This document shows, one piece after another, positions 1-8,331 of a stretch of DNA of 64,000 nt. Position numbers and translations under genes: made by a program. The notes beneath the pieces were generated by a model that was not told the origin of the DNA, made no database searches, and worked only from the letters and a program-made list of their open reading frames with translations. Each line of letters starts with the position of its first letter. The stretch's first letter is position 1. This DNA is from Alphaproteobacteria bacterium (GTDB lineage Bacteria; Pseudomonadota; Alphaproteobacteria; Micavibrionales; UBA2020): assembly GCA_016124645.1 (NCBI GenBank), contig WGNE01000017.1, positions 1 to 64,000 of the forward strand. The letters run 5' to 3'.

Positions 1-117
1 GGCCCCTTCACCGCGCGGCAATGGCACTGGCTGCTGCCCGTGCATTCGGGCATCCATTTGAAGCAGATCCGCGAAATCGCGAAAGAGCTGAAAAATCCGC
101 CTAAAAAAGCGTCCTGA
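1..117 (+). CDS. C-terminus of a DinB/DUF1569-like protein (5' end outside window)
   Basis: Only the last 38 codons are present; frame 1 is open from the first base to the TGA at 115-117. The peptide contains a W-x(7)-H-x(3)-HLKQI pattern and a lysine-rich end. A tryptophan followed by H-x3-H-x2-Q near the C-terminus is typical of DinB-like four-helix proteins such as DUF1569, where these histidines help bind a metal. The assignment rests on this short match only. It converges on the serine acetyltransferase gene with a 6-bp gap. Confidence 0.4.
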   Translation, partial: GPFTARQWHWLLPVHSGIHLKQIREIAKELKNPPKKAS

Positions 118-123
118 AAAAGA

Positions 124-879
124 TTATCCCACCACGCGCGCGGGCACCCCGGCCACGGTCTTGCCGGGCGGCACGTTTTCCAGCACCATGCTGCCCGCCG
201 CGACTTTCGACCCCGCGCCGACCTCGATGTTTCCGAGCACGGTCGCGCTCGCGCCGATGCTCGCGCCCTTGCGCACCTTGGGGTGGCGGTCGGTGTCGGT
301 GAAGTTGCGTCCGCCCAGCGTCACGCCGTGCCAGAGCAGCACGTCGTCTTCCACCACCGCCGTCTCGCCGATGACGATGCCGGTCGCATGGTCCAGCATC
401 ACGCCGCGGCCGATGCGCGCGGCGGGGTGGATATCGACCGCGAAAACGTCGGAGATGCGGTTTTGCAAATAAAGCGCGAGATGCCGCCGGTCCGCCGACC
501 AAAGGTAATGCGCCACGCGCGCGGCCTGAAGCGCGTGAAAGCCCTTGAAGAACAGGAAGGGCGCGACCCAGTCCTTCGCCGCCGGGTCGTTCTTCGTCAC
601 CGTGCAAAGATCGGCGGTGACGATATCGCCGAGTTCGGGCAGCGCGCTTTCGGTTTCGGCGTAAAGCTCCAGCAGCAAGCCTTCGGGCAGGTGGGGGGCG
701 GCGAGTTTTCCGGCCAGCAGCCGGCCCGTGGCCGCGGCCAGCCTGTCGCTTTGCAAAATGACGGATTGCAGCAGCGGGGCGAGGGCTTCGTCCCGCACCA
801 GTTTCTCCGCTTCCGCGCGCAGGGCGGGCCAGAGGGTTTCGGCGCAGGCGATCTCTTGCGGGGCGGGGTCGTTTTTCAT
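124..879 (-). CDS. cysE: Serine O-acetyltransferase
   Basis: Transfers acetyl from acetyl-CoA to L-serine to give O-acetylserine, the carbon acceptor for sulfide in cysteine synthesis (cytoplasmic). The 251-residue protein has the family layout: a helical N-terminal domain (about 1-140), then left-handed beta-helix hexapeptide repeats containing the D-H-A-T-G-I-V-I-G-E active-site segment and the W-H-G-V-T-L-G-G turn. It ends with the usual P-A-R-V-V-G. It lies on the opposite strand to the cystathionine genes, so this locus serves cysteine supply from both the sulfide and homocysteine sides. The ATG at 879 is the only start that retains the whole helical domain. Confidence 0.93.
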   Translation of the reverse strand: MKNDPAPQEIACAETLWPALRAEAEKLVRDEALAPLLQSVILQSDRLAAATGRLLAGKLAAPHLPEGLLLELYAETESALPELGDIVTADLCTVTKNDPAAKDWVAPFLFFKGFHALQAARVAHYLWSADRRHLALYLQNRISDVFAVDIHPAARIGRGVMLDHATGIVIGETAVVEDDVLLWHGVTLGGRNFTDTDRHPKVRKGASIGASATVLGNIEVGAGSKVAAGSMVLENVPPGKTVAGVPARVVG

Positions 880-1033
880 GCTCTCATCTTACCTGAAAAC
901 GGGGGGAAGTCACCCGGTTTATGCTTGTCTATCAGTGCTTTAATGGCGCGGAAGGCGTTATTTACATTTAGGGCGCTCATGGGGTAGCATCAAGCCCACT
1001 CTTTCAATATATGCAGAAAATGGGAAAACCGCC

Positions 1034-2416
1034 ATGAAACAGCACGCCCCCGGGGTTCTTCAGCTTATCGGCAACACGCCGCTGGTCGAGGTCACGCGGA
1101 TGGACACGGGCCCGTGCCAGCTTTTCCTGAAGCTTGAATCGCAAAACCCCGGCGGCTCGATCAAGGACCGCATCGCGCGCACGATGATCGAGGCGGCGGA
1201 AAACGACGGGCGCCTGAAGCCCGGCGGCACGATCGTGGAGGCGACGGCGGGCAATACCGGCCTCGGCCTCGCGCTCATCGGCGTCCTGAAGGGCTACAAG
1301 GTCATCCTCGTCGTGCCGGACAAGATGTCGCGCGAAAAGGTTTTGCACTGCAAGGCGCTGGGGGCGGAAGTTTTGATGGCCCGCTCCGACGTCGTGAAGG
1401 GCCACCCGGAATATTACCAGGAAGTGGCCGAGCGCATCGCCAAGGAAACAGGCGGCTATTACATCAACCAGTTCGCCAACCCCGCCAATGCGCTGGCGCA
1501 CGAGATTTCCACCGCGCCCGAGATCTGGGAGCAGATGCAGCACGACGTGGACGCCATCGTCTGCGGCGTGGGCTCCGGCGGCACGATGAGCGGCATCGGC
1601 AGGTTCTTCTCCCGCGTCAGCCCGCGGACGGAAATGGTGCTGGCCGATCCCGTCGGCTCCATCCTCGCCCCGCTGGTCAACAGCGGGGAGGAAGTCACGC
1701 CCGGCAGCTGGCTGGTCGAGGGCATCGGCGAGGATTTCGTGCCGGATATCCTGGACCTCAACCTCGTGCGCGGCGCCTATGCGATCAGCGACGAGGAAAG
1801 CCTCGCCACCGCGCGGCTTTTGCTGAAGCACGAGGGCATTCTGGGCGGCACCTCGACCGGCACGCTCATCGCCGCCGCGCTGCGCTATTGCCGCGAACAG
1901 GAAAAGCCCAAGCGCGTCGTCAGCTTCGTCTGCGACCGGGGCGACAAATACCTTTCCAAGACCTTCAGCGATTTCTGGATGACGGAGCAGGGCTTCGGCG
2001 AGCGCGCGGCGACCGGCACGGTCGAAGACCTCATCATCCGCCGCCACGACAGCGGGGATACGGTGGTGGTGCGCGCGGGCGATACGCTGAAAACGGCCTA
2101 CAAGCGCATGCGCGTGGCGGATGTTTCCCAGCTTCCCGTGCTGGACGACGAGGACAAGGTCATCGGCCTGCTGGACGAGAAAATGCTGCTCGACAGTCTG
2201 GGCGGCGGGGACAAGGACGTCTCCCTCGCCGCGCCCGTGACGAAGGTGATGCGCGAGGCCGCCCCGCAGCTGCCCAAGGAGACGGCGGTGGACGAAGTCG
2301 CCAAGGCGCTGCACCAGAACGCGCTGGTGCTGGTGACGGACAACGGGCGCTTTCTGGGCCTCGTCACCCGCGTCGATATGCTCAACAACCTCTACCTGAA
2401 AGGAAAGGCCGCCTGA
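1034..2416 (+). CDS. Cystathionine beta-synthase (PLP enzyme with C-terminal CBS pair)
   Basis: Fold type II PLP enzyme predicted to condense serine (or O-acetylserine) with homocysteine to cystathionine, the first step of reverse transsulfuration. The PLP lysine is K44 in the N-P-G-G-S-I-K-D-R motif; the cofactor phosphate loop is the E-A-T-A-G-N-T-G segment near residue 70; a G-S-G-G-T loop follows near 185. Residues about 335-455 hold two CBS repeats, the usual regulatory module of cystathionine beta-synthases, which plain cysteine synthases lack. The stop overlaps the start of the next gene (TGATG), so the two are translationally coupled. Cysteine synthase is the main alternative, but the CBS pair and the neighbour argue against it. 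Confidence 0.9.
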   Translation: MKQHAPGVLQLIGNTPLVEVTRMDTGPCQLFLKLESQNPGGSIKDRIARTMIEAAENDGRLKPGGTIVEATAGNTGLGLALIGVLKGYKVILVVPDKMSREKVLHCKALGAEVLMARSDVVKGHPEYYQEVAERIAKETGGYYINQFANPANALAHEISTAPEIWEQMQHDVDAIVCGVGSGGTMSGIGRFFSRVSPRTEMVLADPVGSILAPLVNSGEEVTPGSWLVEGIGEDFVPDILDLNLVRGAYAISDEESLATARLLLKHEGILGGTSTGTLIAAALRYCREQEKPKRVVSFVCDRGDKYLSKTFSDFWMTEQGFGERAATGTVEDLIIRRHDSGDTVVVRAGDTLKTAYKRMRVADVSQLPVLDDEDKVIGLLDEKMLLDSLGGGDKDVSLAAPVTKVMREAAPQLPKETAVDEVAKALHQNALVLVTDNGRFLGLVTRVDMLNNLYLKGKAA

Positions 2417-3600
2417 TGTCTTCCTCACCCAAGCGCAAGCCCGGCGAAAAGCACGGGTTTTCCACCCGCTGCATCCACGGCGGCCAGCACAACGACCCGC
2501 AGACCGGCGCCGTGAACGTGCCGATCTACGCGACCTCCACCTACGCCCAGAGCGCGCCCGGCGAGCACAAGGGCTTCGTCTATGCGCGCGGGCACAACCC
2601 CACGCGTTTCGCTTTCGAGCGCGCGCTGGCCGACCTCGAGGACGGCACGGCGGGTTTCGCCTTCGGTTCCGGCCTTGCCGCCATGTGCGCGGCGCTGGAC
2701 CTGCTGCCCGCGAACGCGCATATGATCGCCTCCGACGATCTCTACGGCGGCAGCTACCGCCTGTTCGAGCGCGTGCGCAAGCAGGCTGCGGGTCTCAACG
2801 TCACCTATGTCGATATGTCGAACCCGGAGAGCGTGAAGCAGGCCATCCGCCCCGACACGAAAATGGTCTGGATCGAAACGCCGACCAACCCGCTGCTGAA
2901 GCTGACGGACATCGAGGCCGTGGCCGGCATCGCGCGGCTGCACAAGCTGATTTCCGTCGTCGATAATACCTTCGCCACGCCCTGCCTGCAAAAGCCGCTG
3001 GCGCTGGGCGCGGATATCGTCGTGCATTCGGCGACCAAGTACATCGGCGGGCATTCCGACATCATCGGCGGCGTCGCCGTGGTGGGGGAGAACGCGGAGC
3101 TGGCCGAGCGGCTGAAGTTCATCCAGAATTCCACCGGCGGGATTCTGGGGCCCTTCGACAGCTTCCTCGCCCTGCGCGGGGTGAAGACGCTGGACGTGCG
3201 CATGGAGCGCCACTGCAAGAACGCGGAAAAAGTCGCGGAGTTCCTCGTCAGGCACAAGAAGGTCGAGAAGGTCTATTTCCCCGGCCTGTCTTCCCACCCC
3301 CAGCACGCGCTGGCGAAAAGGCAGATGGCGGGCTTCGGCGGCATGGTCACGGCGATCTTGAAGGGCGATATCGAATCCTCCCGCCGCATGCTTTCGGCCT
3401 GCACGGTCTTCACGCTGGCGGAAAGCCTCGGCGGGGTCGAAAGCCTCATCGAGCATCCGGCCATCATGACCCATGCTTCCGTGCCGAAAGAGCAGCGCGA
3501 GCAGCTGGGCATCAGCGACGGGCTCATCCGCCTCTCGGTCGGCATCGAGGCGGCGTCCGACCTCATCGACGACCTTGACGCCGCGCTGGCGAAGGCTTAA
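2416..3600 (+). CDS. Cystathionine gamma-lyase / gamma-synthase family PLP enzyme
   Basis: Fold type I PLP enzyme of the Cys/Met metabolism family, 394 residues. The PLP lysine is K208 in S-A-T-K-Y-I-G-G-H-S-D, with the preceding D-N-T-F-A-T-P cofactor aspartate motif and the Y-A-R-G-x-N-P-T-R substrate-site motif near residue 57. Next to cystathionine beta-synthase the most likely reaction is cleavage of cystathionine to cysteine, 2-oxobutyrate and ammonia. Gamma-synthase or homocysteine synthase activity cannot be excluded from motifs alone. The ATG at 2416 overlaps the upstream stop by one base; a longer in-frame extension upstream lies inside the beta-synthase gene and is rejected. Confidence 0.9.
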   Translation: MSSSPKRKPGEKHGFSTRCIHGGQHNDPQTGAVNVPIYATSTYAQSAPGEHKGFVYARGHNPTRFAFERALADLEDGTAGFAFGSGLAAMCAALDLLPANAHMIASDDLYGGSYRLFERVRKQAAGLNVTYVDMSNPESVKQAIRPDTKMVWIETPTNPLLKLTDIEAVAGIARLHKLISVVDNTFATPCLQKPLALGADIVVHSATKYIGGHSDIIGGVAVVGENAELAERLKFIQNSTGGILGPFDSFLALRGVKTLDVRMERHCKNAEKVAEFLVRHKKVEKVYFPGLSSHPQHALAKRQMAGFGGMVTAILKGDIESSRRMLSACTVFTLAESLGGVESLIEHPAIMTHASVPKEQREQLGISDGLIRLSVGIEAASDLIDDLDAALAKA

Positions 3601-3641
3601 AGGGGTACTTTACAATAACGTAATTCTGTTAAGGGTGCACC

Positions 3642-4580
3642 ATGACGAAACTGATCGCCGATATCGGCGCCACCAATGCCCGCTTCGCACTTGTCGAAAA
3701 CGCGCATATCGACCATATCGAGGTCCTGCCCTGCAACGATTACGCGACGCTGGCCGAGGCCGCGCAGGCCTACCTGCAAAAGAACGACCGCAAGGCCGAA
3801 AGCGGCGCCTTCGCCGTCGCGGTGCCGATGGACGGGTCGGACACGGTGGCCATGACCAACCACGGCTGGCAGTTCTCCATCGAGCAGACGCGCGAGAACA
3901 TCGGGCTGAAGCGGCTGAACGTCATCAACGATTTCGCGGCGCTGGCCTATGCCGTGCCCGCGCTGGCGGCGAACGATTACTACAAGATCGGCGAGGGCGA
4001 GCCGCGCCGGAACATGCCCGTCGGCATCATCGGGCCCGGCACGGGGCTGGGGGTCGCGGGCGTCGTCTTCACCGAGGCGGGCGCGCCGGTCGCGATCACG
4101 ACCGAGGGCGGCCATGTCACCATGCCCGCGCAGAACGCGCGCGAATTCGCCCTGTTCGAATACCTGAAGAAAACCAAGTACCACCATATATCGGCAGAGC
4201 GCGTGGTGTCCGGCAAGGGCATCGACAACCTCTATCACGCCGTTTGCGGCGTGGACGGTTTGAGCCTGCCCGAGCGCACGCCGGCGGAGGTGACCAGGGC
4301 CGCGCTGGAAAAATCATGCAAGACCTGCGAGGAGGTGCTGGACCTGTTCTGCCATTTCCTCGGCGTGGCGGCGGGCAACCTCGCGCTCAGCTACGGCGCG
4401 GCGGGCGGCATCTATATCGCCGGCGGCATCGTCCCGCAGCTTGGCGATTACTTCAAGACCTCGCGCTTTCGTGAAAGCTTCCTCGCCAAGGGGCGCTTCG
4501 GGGATTACCTCAACAATATCCCGACCTACGTCATCACCCATCCCTATCCGGGGCTGGAAGGCCTCAAGAACATCGCCTGA
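3642..4580 (+). CDS. glk: Glucokinase
   Basis: Phosphorylates glucose with ATP to glucose 6-phosphate in the cytoplasm. The 312 residues match the bacterial Glk family: N-terminal phosphate loop D-I-G-A-T-N-A-R-F-A-L (6-16), the V-I-N-D-F-A-A catalytic aspartate segment near residue 94, the G-P-G-T-G-L-G-V loop near 131, the E-G-G-H segment near 155, and I-A-G-G-I near the C-terminus. It faces a GH13 alpha-glucosidase gene with only 17 bp between the two stops. The glucose released by the neighbouring glucan enzymes would be its substrate. Confidence 0.95.
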   Translation: MTKLIADIGATNARFALVENAHIDHIEVLPCNDYATLAEAAQAYLQKNDRKAESGAFAVAVPMDGSDTVAMTNHGWQFSIEQTRENIGLKRLNVINDFAALAYAVPALAANDYYKIGEGEPRRNMPVGIIGPGTGLGVAGVVFTEAGAPVAITTEGGHVTMPAQNAREFALFEYLKKTKYHHISAERVVSGKGIDNLYHAVCGVDGLSLPERTPAEVTRAALEKSCKTCEEVLDLFCHFLGVAAGNLALSYGAAGGIYIAGGIVPQLGDYFKTSRFRESFLAKGRFGDYLNNIPTYVITHPYPGLEGLKNIA

Positions 4581-4597
4581 CGAAATCCGCCGTGTTA

Positions 4598-6223
4598 TTA
4601 CCTGCGACCGAAGAAGCCGCCGAAGCCGGGCAGGTGGATCAGCCCGTCATCGACGCTTGACTGCATGCCGTGGCCTTCCATCGCGCTGTAGCCTTCGGGC
4701 AGCGGCATGGTCAGCGGCTTGTTCTCGAGGTTGAAGACGCAGACGATGTCCTCCCCCTCGCCGTGGCGGGTGAAGGCCAGCAGGGGCTCCGGCACGTCGA
4801 GAAAGCGCATGTCGCCGGTTTTCATCGCGGGCTGCTGCTTGCGCCATTTCAGGAAGTTGCGGGTGAAATGCAGCGGCGAGTGGCCGTCGCGCTCCTCGTT
4901 CGAGACCGCCTTGTTCAGGTGCTCCAGCGGAATGGGCAGCCATGTGGTGGAGGCGGTGGAAAAACCGGCGTTGGCCTTTTCGCTGTCCCAGGGGAAGGGG
5001 GTGCGGCAGCCGTCGCGCCCCTTGTCTTCCGGCCAGAGGTAGATGCCGAAGGGGTCTTGCAGCATTTCATAGGGAATGTCCGCTTCGGTCAGGCCCAGTT
5101 CCTCGCCCTGATAGATGAAGGAGCTGCCGCGCAGGCTGGTGACGAGGGCGATGAGCATCTTCGCCTGCTGCATGTCCGGTTCCTCGTCGATCGCCCAGCG
5201 GGTCGCGACGCGCATGACGTCGTGGTTGGAAAAGGCCCATGACGGCCAGCTGTCGCCCGGCGCTTCAAGGAATTCCTCCACCACCGCGCGCAGCTTGCGC
5301 GCGTCGTAGATGTCCGGCCCCAGCAGGGCGAAGTTGTAGGAGGTGTGCAGCATCTCCGGCCCGTCGGTATAGGCCACGCTGGTCTTGACCTGAAAATCGT
5401 CGCCGATCTCCGCGACCATGAAGCGCTCGGGGTATTCGTCCGTCAGCTTGCGCAGGCGCTTGATGAAGTCCAGCGTTTCCGGCTGGGTCTTGTCGTAGAG
5501 GTGGCGTTGCCAGTAATAGGGGTGGGTCTGCCGCCCGCCGCGGCCCTTGCTGCGGTCGAAGCCTTCGAGCGGCGGGTTGTCGCGCAGCTGCGCGTCCTGG
5601 ATGAAGTGGTTCAGAACGTCGAGGCGGAAGCCGTCCACCCCGCGCTCCAGCCACCAGCGCGCCATGGCGAGCAGCGTGTCCTGCACCTCGGGGTTCCGCA
5701 CGTTGAGGTCGGGCTGTTCTTTGAGGAACTGGTGGTAATAATACTGGCCGCGCCGCGTGTCGAAGTGCCACGCCGGGCCGCCGAAGACGGAAAGCCAGTT
5801 GTTGGGCGGCGTGCCGTCGTCCTTCGGGTCGCTCCAGAGGTACCAGTCGGCCTTGGGGTTGTCGGTGTTCTGGCGGCTTTCCGAGAACCACGGGTGCTTG
5901 TCCGAGGTATGGTTCATCACGAGGTCGATGATGAGTTTCAGCCCGCGCGCGTGCATGCCTTTCAGCATCTCGTCGAAATCGTCGAGCGTGCCGAACATCG
6001 GGTCCACGTTCTGGTAGTCGGAAACGTCATAGCCGAAATCGACCATCGGCGAGGTGAAGAAGGGCGAGATCCACACGCCTTCCACGCCGAGCTGCGCGAT
6101 GTAGTCGAGCTTGGAGGTGATGCCTTTCAGGTCGCCGATGCCGTCGCCGTTGGCATCGCAAAAGCTGCGCGGATAGATCTGGTATATGACGCCGCCGCGC
6201 CACCATTCTTTTTTGTCGCTCAT
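4598..6223 (-). CDS. GH13 alpha-glucosidase (oligo-1,6-/alpha-1,4-glucosidase type)
   Basis: Retaining alpha-glucosidase of family GH13, 541 residues, no signal peptide, hence cytoplasmic. The (beta/alpha)8 barrel motifs are intact: D-L-V-M-N-H-T-S (100-107), the nucleophile D202 in G-F-R-L-D-V, the acid/base E272 in V-A-E-I-G, and D335 in S-N-H-D. An N-terminal calcium-like D-x-N-x-D-G-I-G-D loop (23-31) is present. It would release glucose from malto- or isomalto-oligosaccharides, or sucrose or trehalose. Substrate cannot be read from the motifs. It is divergent from another GH13 gene across a 217-bp AT-rich spacer. Confidence 0.9.
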   Translation of the reverse strand: MSDKKEWWRGGVIYQIYPRSFCDANGDGIGDLKGITSKLDYIAQLGVEGVWISPFFTSPMVDFGYDVSDYQNVDPMFGTLDDFDEMLKGMHARGLKLIIDLVMNHTSDKHPWFSESRQNTDNPKADWYLWSDPKDDGTPPNNWLSVFGGPAWHFDTRRGQYYYHQFLKEQPDLNVRNPEVQDTLLAMARWWLERGVDGFRLDVLNHFIQDAQLRDNPPLEGFDRSKGRGGRQTHPYYWQRHLYDKTQPETLDFIKRLRKLTDEYPERFMVAEIGDDFQVKTSVAYTDGPEMLHTSYNFALLGPDIYDARKLRAVVEEFLEAPGDSWPSWAFSNHDVMRVATRWAIDEEPDMQQAKMLIALVTSLRGSSFIYQGEELGLTEADIPYEMLQDPFGIYLWPEDKGRDGCRTPFPWDSEKANAGFSTASTTWLPIPLEHLNKAVSNEERDGHSPLHFTRNFLKWRKQQPAMKTGDMRFLDVPEPLLAFTRHGEGEDIVCVFNLENKPLTMPLPEGYSAMEGHGMQSSVDDGLIHLPGFGGFFGRR

Positions 6224-6365
6224 CGTGAAACACCACTCCGTGAAAGAAGAAAAGACGTCGAAAGGAAAAGCAGATTCTTGTGCGCCGCAGCATCGGAAAT
6301 TTCGCAGCCTAGTTCGTTATATAATCTAAAGGGTTATCCGTCAAAGGTTCAAAAGTTGCGCCGGA

Positions 6366-6387
6366 ATTTTCCAAAACGGTTGAAAAT
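6366..6387. promoter_or_regulatory. Candidate operator dyad between two GH13 genes
   Basis: Perfect 6-bp arms ATTTTC/GAAAAT flank a 10-bp centre containing AAAACGGTT. A TATATT hexamer follows at 6393-6398 and could be the -10 box of the rightward gene, which would place the dyad over its -35 region, as expected for a repressor site. The CG-containing centre resembles LacI-family operators. No regulator gene is visible in the window, so the match is only suggestive. Confidence 0.3.
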
Positions 6388-6440
6388 GGGGGTATATTCA
6401 GTAATATCTTTCCACATTTAAATAGACATGGGTAATTAAC

Positions 6441-8171
6441 TTGCCTGGGAAAAGAATTTATTACGTGCCCCCGCGGCTCGTCGGCTCCATCGCCGACTGG
6501 TCGGGGAAGGATGCGCCGGACGGCCGTTCCTGGCTGCTGGATCATGCGCAGCGCATGAACTTCAACGCCGTGTGGTTCAGCCCGTTTTTCGAAACCACGC
6601 GCCGCCAGACGGTTGACGGCAAGGGCCAAACCGTTTCCAACAGCCTTTACGCCACGCGCGACCACGGCGCCATCGACCCCGAATTCAGCGCGACGCAAAG
6701 CTTCGCCGACCGCGAGAAGATGACGGACGCCGAGCGCGCGGCGGTGGATGAGCTGGACCGCGAACACCTCGAGCATTTCACCAAGCAGGCGCATGCGCAG
6801 GGCATGAGCGTGATGGCCATGGCCGACCTCGTCTTCAACCACGTCGCCTCCGACCATCCGGCCGTGCTGCAGGAGAACGAGGAGGTCGAAGCCTTCCTGA
6901 AGGACGCGAAGGACCGCGGACTGAACGTGGTTCCCAGATACGCGCGCAAGCCCGACGGCAATCCCGGCCCCGTCATCGGCATGGCCGCCATGCCCGCCGA
7001 CGGCGGCCCGACGCCCGACAAGGAGATGTTCTTCAAGTTCGAGCGCGGCGAGCAGAACTTCGAGGTCTTGAACATCGGCCATACGCCGGGCTACGACACC
7101 GCGCAGATCAACTATGCCTCCCCCGCCGCGCGCGCCTTCTTCATCGACGGCGAGGACGGGGAGGAAGGCTACTGGAAAAAAGTCGTCGATTGGTGCATCG
7201 ACCGCGGGCTGAAGGATTTCCGCTGCGACATCGCCTACCGCCTGCCGCCCGACTGGTGGCAGGAGATCATCGAGCACGCGCGCTCCAAAAACCCGGAAGC
7301 CACCTTCATGGCCGAAACGCTGGGCGGCCCGGACGACGCGATCGAGCGCATGGCGCAGATCCGCACCAAGGATGCGAAAGGCAACGACCGCCCGGGCTTC
7401 GATCTTGGCATGTTCAGCAATTACTGGTGGAATTTCACCGACGACTGGCTGCCTTCCAGCGAGGCGCCGCGACTGGAGCGCATGGCCTTTTACGGCGGCG
7501 CGGCCTCGCCCGACAACCACGACACGCCCGAAACGCTGGCCGGACATTTTTCCAAGGCGCTGGCCCACCACAAGAACCGCGACAAGGCCGTGGCCGACAT
7601 CTGCCTTCGCAACTATGCGGTTTCCGCCTTCATGGGCAACTCGGTCTATATGCAGATGGGCTATGAATACTGCAAGGAAAAGCAGAACGGCGTTTTCAAG
7701 GGCGACGGCAGTCCCGCCGAATGGGCCGCGCTGGTTTCCGCGCGCGCGGGCGGCAAAAGCAAGCTCGACCTCAGCAAGCAGATCGCCGGGATCAATGCGA
7801 TCAAGGACGCGCTGGGCGTCGAGAACTGCCGCGTGCGCATCAAGGAGCACCGCGAGGAGCAGAGCGGCCGCCTGCTGCGCATGAGCTTCGAATATGTGGA
7901 CGTGGATACCGGGCAGCAAAAAGCCGCCGTCACCCTGTTGCTCAACAAGCGCCCGGAAGATTCAGCGGTGAAAGTGACGGATTCCACCCTCAACGGGCTC
8001 GGGGCCGAGGGGCTGCAGCGCAGCGGCGGCCGCGACAAGAACGGCCATGTGATGGTGGACAGCTTCGTCGTCTATCACACGCCGGTCAACGTGCCGTCGG
8101 TGGCCGACATCACGCCGCCCGTCGCGCCCGCACGCAAAAACCCGCCCAAGCCGCCGGCTGCCGCCGCCTGA
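6441..8171 (+). CDS. GH13-type glucan enzyme, unusual subfamily
   Basis: A 576-residue alpha-amylase-superfamily protein. Barrel motifs: A-D-L-V-F-N-H-V (128-135), putative nucleophile D263 in D-F-R-C-D-I-A-Y, acid/base E292 in F-M-A-E-T-L, and the D-N-H-D-T-P-E-T segment (358-365). The W-W-x-E-I-I-E-H-A and F-M-A-E-T blocks resemble GlgE-type maltosyltransferases and other non-hydrolytic GH13 enzymes more than the adjacent glucosidase, but the GlgE N-terminal domain is missing. The C-terminus is proline/alanine rich. The start is a TTG; the upstream ATG at 6428 hits a stop after two codons. Specific reaction unknown. Confidence 0.75.
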   Translation: MPGKRIYYVPPRLVGSIADWSGKDAPDGRSWLLDHAQRMNFNAVWFSPFFETTRRQTVDGKGQTVSNSLYATRDHGAIDPEFSATQSFADREKMTDAERAAVDELDREHLEHFTKQAHAQGMSVMAMADLVFNHVASDHPAVLQENEEVEAFLKDAKDRGLNVVPRYARKPDGNPGPVIGMAAMPADGGPTPDKEMFFKFERGEQNFEVLNIGHTPGYDTAQINYASPAARAFFIDGEDGEEGYWKKVVDWCIDRGLKDFRCDIAYRLPPDWWQEIIEHARSKNPEATFMAETLGGPDDAIERMAQIRTKDAKGNDRPGFDLGMFSNYWWNFTDDWLPSSEAPRLERMAFYGGAASPDNHDTPETLAGHFSKALAHHKNRDKAVADICLRNYAVSAFMGNSVYMQMGYEYCKEKQNGVFKGDGSPAEWAALVSARAGGKSKLDLSKQIAGINAIKDALGVENCRVRIKEHREEQSGRLLRMSFEYVDVDTGQQKAAVTLLLNKRPEDSAVKVTDSTLNGLGAEGLQRSGGRDKNGHVMVDSFVVYHTPVNVPSVADITPPVAPARKNPPKPPAAAA

Positions 8172-8199
8172 TATTCATTGTTTTTTCCGGGAGCGCCAA

Positions 8200-8322
8200 A
8201 AGCCCTCTCCCTCTGGGAGAGGGTTGGGTGAGGGTACTTTTAATTTAAGACGAAGCATTCGTTCTTGCCGCGCAGGGCAAGTCCCCTCATCCCGTCCTTT
8301 TCCCAAAGGGAGAAGGAGAAAG
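8200..8322. repeat. Dispersed-type palindromic intergenic repeat
   Basis: Two GC-rich hairpins face each other in the gap between two convergent genes. The left one, around CCCTCTCCCTCTGGGAGAGGG, begins at 8203; the right one pairs CCTTTTCCC with GGGAGAAGG near 8296-8316. The segments beside them, GGGTGAGGG (8226-8234) and CCCCTCATCCC (8283-8293), are inverted copies. This is the layout of a common family of bacterial intergenic repeats. It may also end transcription from both sides. Confidence 0.7.
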
Positions 8323-8331
8323 CGGATTTTA

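Noticed and set aside
1004-2428. 474-codon open frame on the minus strand
   Set aside because: Antisense of the cystathionine beta-synthase gene, explained by codon bias.
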